From: Methylotenera_A sp040387515 | GTDB taxonomy: Bacteria; Pseudomonadota; Gammaproteobacteria; Burkholderiales; Methylophilaceae | Length of the DNA stretch: 64,000 nucleotides | Assembly: GCA_040387515.1 (NCBI GenBank) | Contig: JAZKDP010000018.1 | Location: 1-64,000, forward strand | Reading direction: 5' to 3' | In this document: positions 1 to 7,282 of the stretch, piece by piece | Layout: each line of letters begins with the position of its first letter | How positions within the stretch are numbered: position 1 is the stretch's first letter | Program-made: the position numbers and the translations under genes | The notes under the pieces: model-generated | Told to the model about the DNA's origin: nothing | The model's database searches: none | Seen by the model: the letters and a program-made list of their open reading frames with translations, nothing else

Positions 1-80
1 CTTAATGCGAAACTTTTTAACACATAAGCATCTTTTACAATTTCTTGCGTAGCTGGCTGTTGATTCGCAAATAAATCCAT
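1..80 (-). CDS. alkB: AlkB-type DNA dealkylase, N-terminal fragment
   Basis: Only the first 26 codons are inside the window; the gene runs off the left edge. The minus-strand reading from the ATG at 80 begins MDLFANQQP and reaches VLKSFAL, which resembles the start of E. coli AlkB (MLDLFAD..., VILRRFAF). AlkB is a 2-oxoglutarate/Fe(II) dioxygenase that removes methyl groups from 1-methyladenine and 3-methylcytosine in DNA. The start codon shares one base with the ada stop (TGATG), so the two are probably translationally coupled as in the E. coli ada-alkB operon. The catalytic core lies outside the window, so the call rests on the N-terminus and the operon context. Confidence 0.72.
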   Translation of the reverse strand, partial: MDLFANQQPATQEIVKDAYVLKSFAL

Positions 81-1174
81 CACTTTTTAGATTCCAAGGC
101 TAACAAGGCGCGTTTGCGCTCCACGCCCCAACGATAGCCAGATATCGTGCCATCGTTACGCACAACACGGTGACAGGGTATTGCTACCGCCAAAGTATTT
201 GCCGCGCATGCACTGGCAACGGCGCGCACTGCTTTGGGTGAACCAATCCTCTCGGCAATATCGCTGTAGCTAACTGTTAAGCCTGCTGGAATATTTTGTA
301 GTGCTTGCCACACACGTTGCTGGAAAGCCGTGCCTCGAATATCCAGCGGCAGATCTAAACCTAAAACAGGCACCTCAACAAAACCCACGACTTTAGCTAC
401 TAAAGTCTCATAGTCACAGTCCGCGCCAATCAATTGCGCGCGTGGAAAAGCATCTTGCAAATCATTCACTAAATGTGTGGCATCATCACCCAAAAATATG
501 GCACAGACACCGCGCTCACTGCTTGCCACTAAAACGGTACCCAGTGAACACTCACCAACTGCAAATTTAATCGTGGTATTCGCGCCACCCGTTTTGTAAT
601 TTGTAGGTGTCATGCCCAGTACTTGAGTTGATTTTTCATAAAAACGGCTATTGGAGTTATAACCTGCCGCAAAAATCGCATCGGTTACACTGGTTTTTTT
701 AGCCAATGCATTGCGTACTTTTTTAGCGCGATGTGCCGCTGAATAGGCTTTTGGCGTTAATCCGGTTACAGCTTTAAATATGCGGTGAAAATGATAAGTG
801 CTTAAACCTGCCTTTTTTGCCAAGGTTTCAAGGTTAAGATTTTCGTCAGAGTTTTCAATTGAGCGGCAACTCTCTTCGATTATCATTGCATGGCTTTGCG
901 CTAAATCAGGCTGGCCAGGCTTACAGCGCTTACAAGCACGAAAACCCGCCAGCTCAGCCTCTGCACAACTGTCATAAAAAGCCACATTTTCTGCGCGCGG
1001 TTGACGCGCACCACAGGATGGTTTGCAGTAAATACCTGTCGTGCTTACAGAATAATAAAATGTACCGTCTGCACTGCTATCGCGCGCCTGAATTTTCGCC
1101 CAGCGACAATCGTTTTCAATAGTGCTTACCTGCGTATTTTTAACTGATTTGTTCATCGTCATTTCATTCATCAT
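80..1174 (-). CDS. ada: Ada: methyl-sensing regulator and O6-methylguanine-DNA methyltransferase
   Basis: This is a bifunctional adaptive-response protein. The N-terminal zinc domain has the four cysteines C50, C54, C81 and C84, one of which takes a methyl group from DNA phosphotriesters. An AraC-type helix-turn-helix follows at about residues 90-190. The C-terminal methyltransferase domain carries the PCHRV active site (acceptor near C334), which repairs O6-methylguanine. About 364 residues is normal for Ada. Several Met codons are clustered at the start; I took the first ATG (1174), but a GTG two codons earlier or ATGs up to six codons later are possible. It is followed directly by alkB and diverges from an alkA-like gene, and an Ada-box-like site lies upstream. 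Confidence 0.95.
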   Translation of the reverse strand: MMNEMTMNKSVKNTQVSTIENDCRWAKIQARDSSADGTFYYSVSTTGIYCKPSCGARQPRAENVAFYDSCAEAELAGFRACKRCKPGQPDLAQSHAMIIEESCRSIENSDENLNLETLAKKAGLSTYHFHRIFKAVTGLTPKAYSAAHRAKKVRNALAKKTSVTDAIFAAGYNSNSRFYEKSTQVLGMTPTNYKTGGANTTIKFAVGECSLGTVLVASSERGVCAIFLGDDATHLVNDLQDAFPRAQLIGADCDYETLVAKVVGFVEVPVLGLDLPLDIRGTAFQQRVWQALQNIPAGLTVSYSDIAERIGSPKAVRAVASACAANTLAVAIPCHRVVRNDGTISGYRWGVERKRALLALESKK

Positions 1175-1227
1175 ACACACAGAAAATCATACCTTACCAA
1201 TGCTGCACAATCGCAACACTCCGAGTC

Positions 1228-1240
1228 TTGCGATTGAATT
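1228..1240 (-). promoter_or_regulatory. Candidate Ada box upstream of ada
   Basis: Read on the minus strand, toward ada, this is AATTCAATCGCAA. It has the form AAT-N6-GCAA, the A-box/B-box layout bound by methylated Ada at the E. coli ada promoter (AATTAAAGCGCAA). It lies about 55-65 bases upstream of the ada start. It also overlaps the right arm of an imperfect hairpin (1208-1236). Likely role: positive autoregulation of ada-alkB after methylation. This is inferred from motif and position only. Confidence 0.5.
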
Positions 1241-1245
1241 CGGTG

Positions 1246-1275
1246 AATGGCTTAAAGGATTTGTCTTAAGCCATT
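1246..1275. repeat. 10-bp inverted repeat in the ada/alkA divergent promoter region
   Basis: The arms AATGGCTTAA and TTAAGCCATT are perfect and separated by 10 bases. The element lies just before a TATAAT hexamer (1282-1287) in front of the alkA-like gene, so an operator role is plausible. Next to it, at 1208-1236, is a second hairpin with arms of 12/13 matches around a 3-base centre. Confidence 0.5.
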
Positions 1276-1293
1276 TGTGTTTATAATAAAACC

Positions 1294-1926
1294 ATGCAAA
1301 ATGATTTTCAAACCGCAACTGACTTCTTAATTGGCTTAGATAAAGATTGGGCTCAATTAGTTGCCACCGTTGGCTTATGTACTTTTGAATCTAAACCTGA
1401 GCGCGAGCCTTATGAAGCACTTGTACGTGCGGTGGCTTATCAACAATTACATGGCAAAGCAGGCGACGCCATTATCAAGCGCTTTCTGAATGTTTATGGC
1501 GACGCTTTTCCAGTGCCTAATCAATTATTAGCGACGGAATTCGATACACTGCGCGCTTGCGGATTTTCTGGTCGCAAGATTGAAACGATTAAAGGTATTG
1601 CAGAAGGCGCACTAAATGGTCTTGTGCCTAGTCGCAATGATGCGGATGCAATGGCTGACGAAGCGTTAATTCAGCGCTTAGTCGAACTGAAAGGTATTGG
1701 ACGTTGGACAGTTGAAATGCTGCTAATCTTCACCATGGAACGTAGGGACATTCTGCCGGCAGATGACTTTGGTGTAGTAGAAGGTTACAAAAGACTGAAG
1801 AAGTTGGATATTGCGCCTAGACGCAAAGAATTAATTGAAATTGCTCAAGCTTGGAGCCCACACAGAACAATCGCTAGCTGGTATTTGTGGCGAGTGCCTA
1901 AACAGCCAGCACTTAGTAGCAGATAA
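1294..1926 (+). CDS. DNA-3-methyladenine glycosylase II (AlkA family)
   Basis: This is a base-excision glycosylase of the HhH-GPD superfamily. The helix-hairpin-helix is LKGIGRWTVEMLLIF (about residues 132-146), and PADDFG holds the expected catalytic Asp (D158), matching the LPDDY of E. coli AlkA. It excises alkylated purines such as 3-methyladenine. At 210 residues it is the short form, lacking the extra N-terminal AlkA domain. It lacks the cysteine cluster of the MutY/Nth group. It diverges from ada-alkB, giving a compact alkylation-repair locus. A TATAAT hexamer ends only six bases before the ATG and no ribosome-binding site is visible, so the mRNA may be leaderless. Confidence 0.88.
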   Translation: MQNDFQTATDFLIGLDKDWAQLVATVGLCTFESKPEREPYEALVRAVAYQQLHGKAGDAIIKRFLNVYGDAFPVPNQLLATEFDTLRACGFSGRKIETIKGIAEGALNGLVPSRNDADAMADEALIQRLVELKGIGRWTVEMLLIFTMERRDILPADDFGVVEGYKRLKKLDIAPRRKELIEIAQAWSPHRTIASWYLWRVPKQPALSSR

Positions 1927-1945
1927 CTACAATAAAGCATGCAAT

Positions 1946-1983
1946 TAAAAAGCGGGTATGACTTAATCTATACCCGCTTTTTA
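1946..1983. terminator. Bidirectional intrinsic terminator
   Basis: A 14-bp perfect stem (arms TAAAAAGCGGGTAT and its complement) has a 10-base loop, with an A run on the left and a T run on the right. It sits between the converging alkA-like and fasciclin genes and can serve both strands. Confidence 0.85.
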
Positions 1984-1998
1984 ATACGAACTTAAGTA

Positions 1999-2496
1999 TT
2001 AGCCCGCTTTCTTTTTACTTACTTTCTTTTTGCCATCATGATCTTGCAACAACACGGTGTCCAGCACGTAAATCATGCCGTTATCCGCTTTAATATCACT
2101 GCCGCCAACCGTAGGAATACCATCGACTTTAACGCCTTCAGATACATCTAATTTTAACTCATGACCTTCGATGGATTTTACTTTGCCAGCTTGCACATCT
2201 TCGGTTGTGATTTTGTGTGCGACTACGTGTGATGTTAGCAATTTAGTTAATGCCGCTTTATCTTTAAGCAAAGCGTCTAACTTGTCTTTTGGTAACTTAG
2301 CAAACGCTGCATCACTTGGTGCAAATACCGTAAAAGGACCGTCACCTTTTAATGTGTCTGTTAAGCCCGTTGTTTTTAGTGCTGTCACTAGTGTTTTTAA
2401 TGAGCCATCAGCAATCGCTGAGTCGACAATATCATCTGCATAAGCGGCGTTTGAAATAGACAATGCAAATAATGATGCCAGTAATACCTTGTTCAT
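1999..2496 (-). CDS. Exported fasciclin (FAS1) domain protein
   Basis: The N-terminal signal peptide ends near AYA-DD (residue 21), followed by a single FAS1 domain. Hallmarks are DGPFTVFAPSDAAFAKLP, a LLTSHVV segment with HKIT, and a C-terminal IYVLDTVLLQ strand. The last ten residues are rich in lysine. FAS1 proteins are small secreted or surface proteins with proposed adhesion roles; the bacterial function is not settled. It has an AAGGA ribosome-binding site and a perfect 16-bp palindrome about 40 bases upstream. It stands alone, separated from alkA by a shared terminator. Confidence 0.9.
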   Translation of the reverse strand: MNKVLLASLFALSISNAAYADDIVDSAIADGSLKTLVTALKTTGLTDTLKGDGPFTVFAPSDAAFAKLPKDKLDALLKDKAALTKLLTSHVVAHKITTEDVQAGKVKSIEGHELKLDVSEGVKVDGIPTVGGSDIKADNGMIYVLDTVLLQDHDGKKKVSKKKAG

Positions 2497-3002
2497 AACA
2501 TTCCTTAAAATTGATGTGTACTTTTTTGAATATCAGCAACGTTGCTGACGGTTGCTCTAGGAAAGCTGCGAAAGTTTACAAGTTATAGCGTAAAACCTAC
2601 ATAAATTGCGAAACCATCATCAGCCACCTCGCCTTAACGCAAGGTTTAGTAATAACGTTGACACTTAATATGCAGTAAGTGGTTTAAATATTGAAATATT
2701 TATCTTATTAAGATTTAGCTCACTCACTGAGCATGTATAAGGAGTGCTCAATAGCAAGTACGCTGGCGGAGAAAGGAAAGGCAGAAATAAGGGTTAGTGC
2801 GCCCAATCTATAGCGGTAGAATCGCACTGGGTCAACGACGACTCATCGGCATAAGGCTGTTCGTTCATTAACAACATCATGCTTACTACCTTATTCACTG
2901 CACTAACTGGCTGACTTTAGCACGCTCAGCCCAGCATTGCCAGAGTGTAAAACTCGGTAGAGAGCCTGCAAAATTTAACTATCTGAAAAATATGCTGAAT
3001 AA
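2497..3002. other. 506-base non-coding gap between fasciclin and MFS genes
   Basis: No convincing gene is seen. Near the left end is the perfect palindrome TCAGCAACGTTGCTGA (2533-2548), probably part of fasciclin control. A TTGACA hexamer near 2660 lies inside a small inverted repeat (CACTTA...TAAGTG). On the minus strand a 28-codon frame starts at the ATG at 2880 and stops at 2794, but nothing supports it beyond an AAGG a little upstream. The right part presumably holds the MFS promoter, which I could not assign. Confidence 0.5.
2533..2548. promoter_or_regulatory. Perfect 16-bp palindrome upstream of fasciclin gene
   Basis: TCAGCAACGTTGCTGA is its own reverse complement and lies 37-52 bases before the fasciclin start. 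It is a likely binding site for a dimeric regulator, which I cannot identify. Confidence 0.5.
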
Positions 3003-4268
3003 ATGTTGAAGCAAATCATCTCTTCACTATTAAAATACCAACATATGCAGCAACTATTCACCCAACAAAACTTCGCTTTTAGCAAACTACTCGCCTTTCG
3101 TATTCAAATCGTACTGGCATACCAAATTATGGCGGTCGCCGTGGGCTGGCATATTTATGAAATAACGCATGATACTTTGTCACTAGGCTTGGTGGGTTTG
3201 GCTGAGGTTATTCCTTATTTTGCTTGTGCACTCTTTGCGGGCCATGCGGTCGATCATTATTATTCGCGCCGATTATTTGGCGTATTTGCAGCAGCGATGT
3301 TGTGCCTGAATGCGCTCACACTGACCTTGGTGACGCAGGGTTTAATCCCTGGCAACACCAGCTATTGGATATACGGCTCAATTGCCTTCACCGGTTTTGC
3401 GCGTGCATTTATTGCGCCCAGTGTTAATTCGCTTTTCGCGATTATTTTGCCGCGAGAATTTTTCGGCAGGGCGATAGGAATTAGCAGCAGCATCTTTCAA
3501 ACTGGCTTGGTATTGGGCCCTGCAATTGGCGGCTTAACGATTGGTTTTGCGGGCAAAACAGCCGCTTATGCGCTGGCAACATTGCTTTGTTTTGGCGCGG
3601 CAATCACCATGTGGTCAATCAAAGTAAAAGAACCCAAAGCACAAAACGATATACCAGTTTTCACTAGCATCAAACAAGGTTTAGATTTTGTGTTTAGCAA
3701 TCAAATCATGCTTGGTGCGCTGTCGTTAGATATGTTTGCCGTGCTGTTTGGTGGCGCGGTCGCCATGTTGCCTGCATTCATTCAAGATATTTACAAAATT
3801 GGCCCTGAAGGCTTGGGCATATTGCGCGCCGCGCCAGCAGTGGGCGCGATTGTCACTGGTATATGGCTAACGCGCCATCCCATCAATCGCCATGCGGGCC
3901 GTTGGTTACTGTGCGCAGTGGCAGGTTTTGGCTTAAGTATTATCGGTTTTGGTTTAGCGTCCAGCTTCTGGATGGCCTTTGTGCTACTACTCTTTTCTGG
4001 CGTTACCGATGGCATTTCAGTTGTTATGCGCCAAACCATTATGCAACTTGTGACGCCAGACGGTATGCGTGGGCGTGTTTCGGCGATTAATGGCATCTTT
4101 ATCGGCTCTTCAAACGAGTTGGGCGCGTTTGAATCTGGGCTTACCGCGCGCGTGATTGGCTTAGTGCCATCGGTTATCTTTGGCGGATTGATGACATTAT
4201 CTGTGGTTGGCGTTACCGCAAAACTTGCGCCTAAATTGCGCGATTTAGAATTGCATCAAATTCAATAA
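3003..4268 (+). CDS. MFS exporter (EntS/MFS_3 type)
   Basis: This is an inner-membrane permease of about 12 hydrophobic segments in 421 residues. It has the EntS-like opening (FRIQIVLAYQIMAVAVGWHIYEIT) and the loop GHAVDHYYSRR in the position of the MFS A-motif between segments 2 and 3. The family includes the enterobactin exporter and other small-molecule efflux proteins; the substrate here is unknown. The start is uncertain: neither the ATG at 3003 nor the one at 3045 (MQQLFTQQN) has a clear ribosome-binding site, and the second matches the family length better. It converges on a TetR gene and no partner genes are adjacent. Confidence 0.85.
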   Translation: MLKQIISSLLKYQHMQQLFTQQNFAFSKLLAFRIQIVLAYQIMAVAVGWHIYEITHDTLSLGLVGLAEVIPYFACALFAGHAVDHYYSRRLFGVFAAAMLCLNALTLTLVTQGLIPGNTSYWIYGSIAFTGFARAFIAPSVNSLFAIILPREFFGRAIGISSSIFQTGLVLGPAIGGLTIGFAGKTAAYALATLLCFGAAITMWSIKVKEPKAQNDIPVFTSIKQGLDFVFSNQIMLGALSLDMFAVLFGGAVAMLPAFIQDIYKIGPEGLGILRAAPAVGAIVTGIWLTRHPINRHAGRWLLCAVAGFGLSIIGFGLASSFWMAFVLLLFSGVTDGISVVMRQTIMQLVTPDGMRGRVSAINGIFIGSSNELGAFESGLTARVIGLVPSVIFGGLMTLSVVGVTAKLAPKLRDLELHQIQ

Positions 4269-4323
4269 ATTTACAATTATTGGGCTGATTAAATGATTAA
4301 CTTGAGCGATCAAACTAGTTAAC

Positions 4324-4947
4324 CTAATTATTGGGCCAGTTTTTCAACGCTAACTCTACCACCGCCATCAACTCTTCTTTTGTTGCGCCGCTGGTTGCCT
4401 GAACAGATAAACCTTGATGTATGGTCGCTAAATATTTGGCCAAACTTGCCACATTTGCATCTTGTGGCAAGTCACTTTGTGCTTTCGCCAATTCAAAACG
4501 CGCCGCAAATGCTGCCTCAAAATGCTTTCTGTAGGCAATTAATTCTTGCTGAATAACACTTGAGCCTTGTCCACAAGTGAGCGCCGCTTGCACAATCAAA
4601 CAACCATTGGGCGTAGATTTATCACTAAAAAATTCGACCGTTTGCCGCAAGAAATTCTCTACCACTTCACGCGCAGTTACAGCACTCTTGACCTCAGTCA
4701 CAAAAGCCGCTGGCCCTGCAACATAGTGCGCTAATGCCTTACGAAATAATTCCTCTTTATTACCAAATGCCGCGTAAATACTAGGCTTGTTAATACCAAG
4801 TGCACCGGTCAACTCTGCCATAGAAGTGCCCTCATAGCCATGCGCCCAAAATACATTTAGCGCAGCTTCTAGCGCCTCATCTTGGTTAAATGCCAGTGGT
4901 CGACCACGTGGCTTAGCAGGTTGTTTAATCGTCTCTTCAGTATTCAT
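4324..4947 (-). CDS. TetR/AcrR family repressor of the SDR operon
   Basis: The N-terminal helix-turn-helix spans about residues 25-70 (ALNVFWAHGYEGTSMAELT, then INKPSIYAAFGNKEELF). A typical TetR ligand-binding half follows, with a conserved NGCLIV segment. A basic KPRGRP stretch precedes the DNA-binding domain. I chose the ATG at 4947; a TTG four codons earlier is also open. It diverges from the SDR-hydrolase-DUF2798 genes, and the shared intergenic region has two matching palindromes, so it most likely represses that operon and itself. The inducer is unknown. Confidence 0.88.
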   Translation of the reverse strand: MNTEETIKQPAKPRGRPLAFNQDEALEAALNVFWAHGYEGTSMAELTGALGINKPSIYAAFGNKEELFRKALAHYVAGPAAFVTEVKSAVTAREVVENFLRQTVEFFSDKSTPNGCLIVQAALTCGQGSSVIQQELIAYRKHFEAAFAARFELAKAQSDLPQDANVASLAKYLATIHQGLSVQATSGATKEELMAVVELALKNWPNN

Positions 4948-4981
4948 TTTATTTGTCAAAATTAAATAATTAATAATATTG

Positions 4982-4993
4982 TACCACTAGGTA
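4982..4993. promoter_or_regulatory. TetR-type operator, site 1
   Basis: The TACC-N4-GGTA element here is TACCACTAGGTA. It lies close to the TetR gene start and upstream of the SDR promoter. It is a partner of the perfect copy at 5037. Confidence 0.65.
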
Positions 4994-5002
4994 TAAATAT
5001 AT

Positions 5003-5031
5003 TTGACAAGTTATTTTATTACGCCTATTAT
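5003..5031 (+). promoter_or_regulatory. Sigma70 promoter of the SDR operon
   Basis: TTGACA (5003-5008) and TATTAT (5026-5031) are separated by exactly 17 bases, a near-consensus promoter. Transcription would start close to 5037, inside operator site 2. Strong promoter elements bracketed by two operators fit tight repression with strong induction. Confidence 0.8.
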
Positions 5032-5036
5032 TTAAA

Positions 5037-5048
5037 TACCAATTGGTA
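5037..5048. promoter_or_regulatory. TetR-type operator, site 2
   Basis: TACCAATTGGTA is a perfect 12-bp palindrome covering the predicted transcription start of the SDR operon. Bound repressor here would block transcription directly. Confidence 0.7.
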
Positions 5049-5074
5049 CAAATATAAATTATAAGGATTTTAAA

Positions 5075-5818
5075 ATGACAACATCATCAGAAAAAATAGC
5101 TTTCATCTCTGGCGCAAACCGCGGCATTGGTTTTGAAACCGCTAAAGGCTTGGGCGCGCTGGGCATCACTGTCGTTATCGGCGCACGCAATATTACCAAA
5201 GGCGAAACGGCAGCCAAGCAATTACAGGCTTTAGGATTTAAAGCAGAAGCCATTCATTACGATGCAAACCAAGCACAATCTGCTGACAATGTATTCGAAC
5301 ATTTGAACAAGCATTACGGCAAGCTGGATATTTTGGTAAATAATGCTGGTATCAACTTAGAGCAATTAATGGGCAGCGATAACAGCAGTACAGTCAGCCT
5401 TGATACGATTCAGCAAACTTTTCACAGCAACCTATTTGCAGTCATTGAATTAACGCAAAAACTACTACCACTTGTCAAAAAAGCGCCAGCGGGTCGTATC
5501 GTTAACTTATCCAGCATATTGGCATCGCTCACTTTACACAGCATGCCCAATTCGCCAATCGATCCGGCCAAAGCATTTGCCTATAACGCCTCTAAAACTG
5601 CGCTAAACGTATATACAGTGCATCTAGCTCATGAATTAAAAGGCACCAATATCAAAGTGAATTCAGCACATCCAGGTTGGGTAAAAACAGAGTTGGGTGG
5701 CGATAATGCAACAATGGAAGTTGCCGATAGTTATAAAACTAGCGTGCAATTGGCCACCTTAGATAGCAACGGTGCCAACGGCGGATTCTTCCACTTGGGC
5801 GAATCATTGCCTTGGTAA
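5075..5818 (+). CDS. Short-chain dehydrogenase/reductase (SDR)
   Basis: This is a classical SDR of 247 residues. The Rossmann motif is SGANRGIGFET (about residues 11-21), the NNAG motif is present as LVNNAGIN, the catalytic Ser lies in NLSSI, and the catalytic pair is in YNASK. Such enzymes reduce carbonyls or oxidise alcohols with NAD(P)(H). The family relatives I recall are carbonyl-reductase-like proteins, usually next to TetR genes. It is the first gene of a TetR-controlled operon with a hydrolase and a DUF2798 membrane protein, which suggests detoxification of a reactive carbonyl or ester. The substrate is unknown. The AAGGA ribosome-binding site fixes the start. Confidence 0.92.
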   Translation: MTTSSEKIAFISGANRGIGFETAKGLGALGITVVIGARNITKGETAAKQLQALGFKAEAIHYDANQAQSADNVFEHLNKHYGKLDILVNNAGINLEQLMGSDNSSTVSLDTIQQTFHSNLFAVIELTQKLLPLVKKAPAGRIVNLSSILASLTLHSMPNSPIDPAKAFAYNASKTALNVYTVHLAHELKGTNIKVNSAHPGWVKTELGGDNATMEVADSYKTSVQLATLDSNGANGGFFHLGESLPW

Positions 5819-5866
5819 GTTTTACTCAGGCGAGATGTACAGAAACTTAATAAATAAGGACTTGTA

Positions 5867-6721
5867 ATGCAAGATTTATCCAAAATTGGCCAAGTATCCG
5901 ATATTCAAATTAATGGGAATACAACTTTACGATTTTTAAAAACGGGGACTGGTGCACCATTGATTTTGCTGCATACCATTCGCACGCAGCTGGATTATTT
6001 TCAAGAGGTGATTCCACTACTTGCACAGCATTACACGGTCTATGCAGTTGATCTGCCTGGGCATGGCTACTCATCAATTGACACCAAGACCAACTACGAT
6101 GAACAGTACTTCCGCAGTGCAGTCATTGCTTTTATAGAGAAACTTGACCTGCGGGAGGTGACTCTAGTAGGCGAATCAATTGGTGCGGTTTTAGCACTGA
6201 CCGTAGCCAGTGCATTGCCTGAACGTATCAAAGCCGTAGTTTCATCTAATGTATACGACTACGATACGCGCTATGCAGATGGCGTGCGCCGTGGGAATTT
6301 CATCGCTAACTTCATCCTAGGTCAGTTTGCCATCCCAGTCCTTGGAGCCGTTTTTGCGGCTATGGAAAACAAACCATTGCTTGGCCTCATCATGCGTGGC
6401 GGATTGCGGATGAAGCGCTGGATGCCCAATCAATTACTCACTGAATTTAATCGCGCTGGATATCGCAAAGGCTACCGTTATGTAGAGCGTAACGTCTTTG
6501 CCAACTGGCGTTCATGGAGCGAGGCCCGGTCTATGTATGCAGCGGTAAAAGCGCCTATAAAACTCATATACGGTGAACATGATTGGTCTACGTTAGATGA
6601 ACGCAAGCGTACCGCAAGAGAGCTAGGTGGTTTAGCGATAACCACTGTAGCCAATACTGGACATTTTGCCTTTGTCGATAACCCGCACAAACTGGTCGAA
6701 CTTGTTTTGTCCACTCATTAA
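5867..6721 (+). CDS. Alpha/beta hydrolase
   Basis: This 284-residue alpha/beta hydrolase has the nucleophile elbow GESIGAV (Ser about residue 105), the late acid in YGEHDWST and the His in TGHFAFVDNP. The oxyanion region is LLHTIRTQ, without the usual HG pair. A predicted cap of basic and aromatic residues lies between. It starts 48 bases after the SDR gene with an AAGGA site, so it is very likely in the same TetR-controlled operon. Reaction and substrate cannot be read from the sequence; esterase or lactonase activity is the default guess for the fold. Confidence 0.88.
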   Translation: MQDLSKIGQVSDIQINGNTTLRFLKTGTGAPLILLHTIRTQLDYFQEVIPLLAQHYTVYAVDLPGHGYSSIDTKTNYDEQYFRSAVIAFIEKLDLREVTLVGESIGAVLALTVASALPERIKAVVSSNVYDYDTRYADGVRRGNFIANFILGQFAIPVLGAVFAAMENKPLLGLIMRGGLRMKRWMPNQLLTEFNRAGYRKGYRYVERNVFANWRSWSEARSMYAAVKAPIKLIYGEHDWSTLDERKRTARELGGLAITTVANTGHFAFVDNPHKLVELVLSTH

Positions 6722-6740
6722 CATAATAAGATTAAAACTC

Positions 6741-6977
6741 ATGGCAAATAAAATCGCTTACCGTTATCGCACTGTCCTGTTTGCACTAATCATGTCTGCA
6801 AACACGGCATTGATCGTGTCTGGCATTATTATGTTTATGCATGCTAAACCCCATACGCATTTTATACCGCAGTGGCTGGGCGCATTTACTACCGCTTGGC
6901 CGATCGTGTTTGTTGCAATTTTAATCATCGCGCCCATGGTGAATAAATTGCTGAATGTGTTTGTGGAAGCGCATTAA
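6741..6977 (+). CDS. DUF2798 small membrane protein
   Basis: This is a 78-residue protein with two predicted membrane segments (about residues 10-33 and 47-70). It matches the DUF2798 family pattern: a short basic N-terminus, ALIMSANTALIVSG, a WLGAFTTAWPI segment and a hydrophobic end. Function is unknown. It begins 19 bases after the hydrolase stop and ends the TetR-controlled operon. DUF2798 genes commonly accompany TetR-regulated detoxification genes, so an accessory membrane role is a guess. A longer frame exists upstream, but it overlaps the hydrolase and has no support. Confidence 0.8.
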   Translation: MANKIAYRYRTVLFALIMSANTALIVSGIIMFMHAKPHTHFIPQWLGAFTTAWPIVFVAILIIAPMVNKLLNVFVEAH

Positions 6978-7021
6978 CCTCACAACCAATTCTTTTGAAT
7001 ATTACTGTCGGAGAAGACTTT

Positions 7022-7052
7022 CAGTAAAAAGCTACAGGCTATAAAAGCCTGT
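7022..7052 (-). terminator. Intrinsic terminator of the small basic gene
   Basis: On the minus strand, ACAGGCT pairs with AGCCTGT around a short A/T loop and is followed by AGCTTTTT. It lies 10 bases past the stop codon of the 38-residue gene. Confidence 0.65.
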
Positions 7053-7061
7053 GATAATGCG

Positions 7062-7178
7062 TTATTTTTTGGCTGGGCTGGGTTTCATTGGAATAATTGA
7101 ATGCACTGGCACCACCACTTCTTTGCTTTTTTTAGGTTTTTTAGTTTCTTTGTTACTTTTAATTTGACCTTTGGCCAT
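7062..7178 (-). CDS. Short lysine-rich conserved protein (38 aa)
   Basis: This is a 38-codon gene with a GGAG ribosome-binding site 8 bases before the ATG and its own terminator. The protein starts MAKGQIKSNKETKKPKK, is very basic, and ends VHSIIPMKPSPAKK. I recall tiny proteins with the same MAKGQ...SNKE.KKPK opening across Proteobacteria, annotated as hypothetical. There is no membrane segment or known domain. A nucleic-acid or ribosome-associated role is possible from the charge, but nothing shows it. Confidence 0.75.
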   Translation of the reverse strand: MAKGQIKSNKETKKPKKSKEVVVPVHSIIPMKPSPAKK

Positions 7179-7282
7179 GATGATTCTCCAAAATTAATAT
7201 ATGTGGCTCATCATAGGCTGATATAAAAATATAGGGCAATTATTTACAGATACGCTTACATAGTACGTATTGAATAGATACG

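Noticed and set aside
2794..2880. 28-codon minus-strand frame in the fasciclin-MFS gap
   Set aside because: It is short, has only a loose AAGG upstream, and shows no recognisable motif or codon signal.
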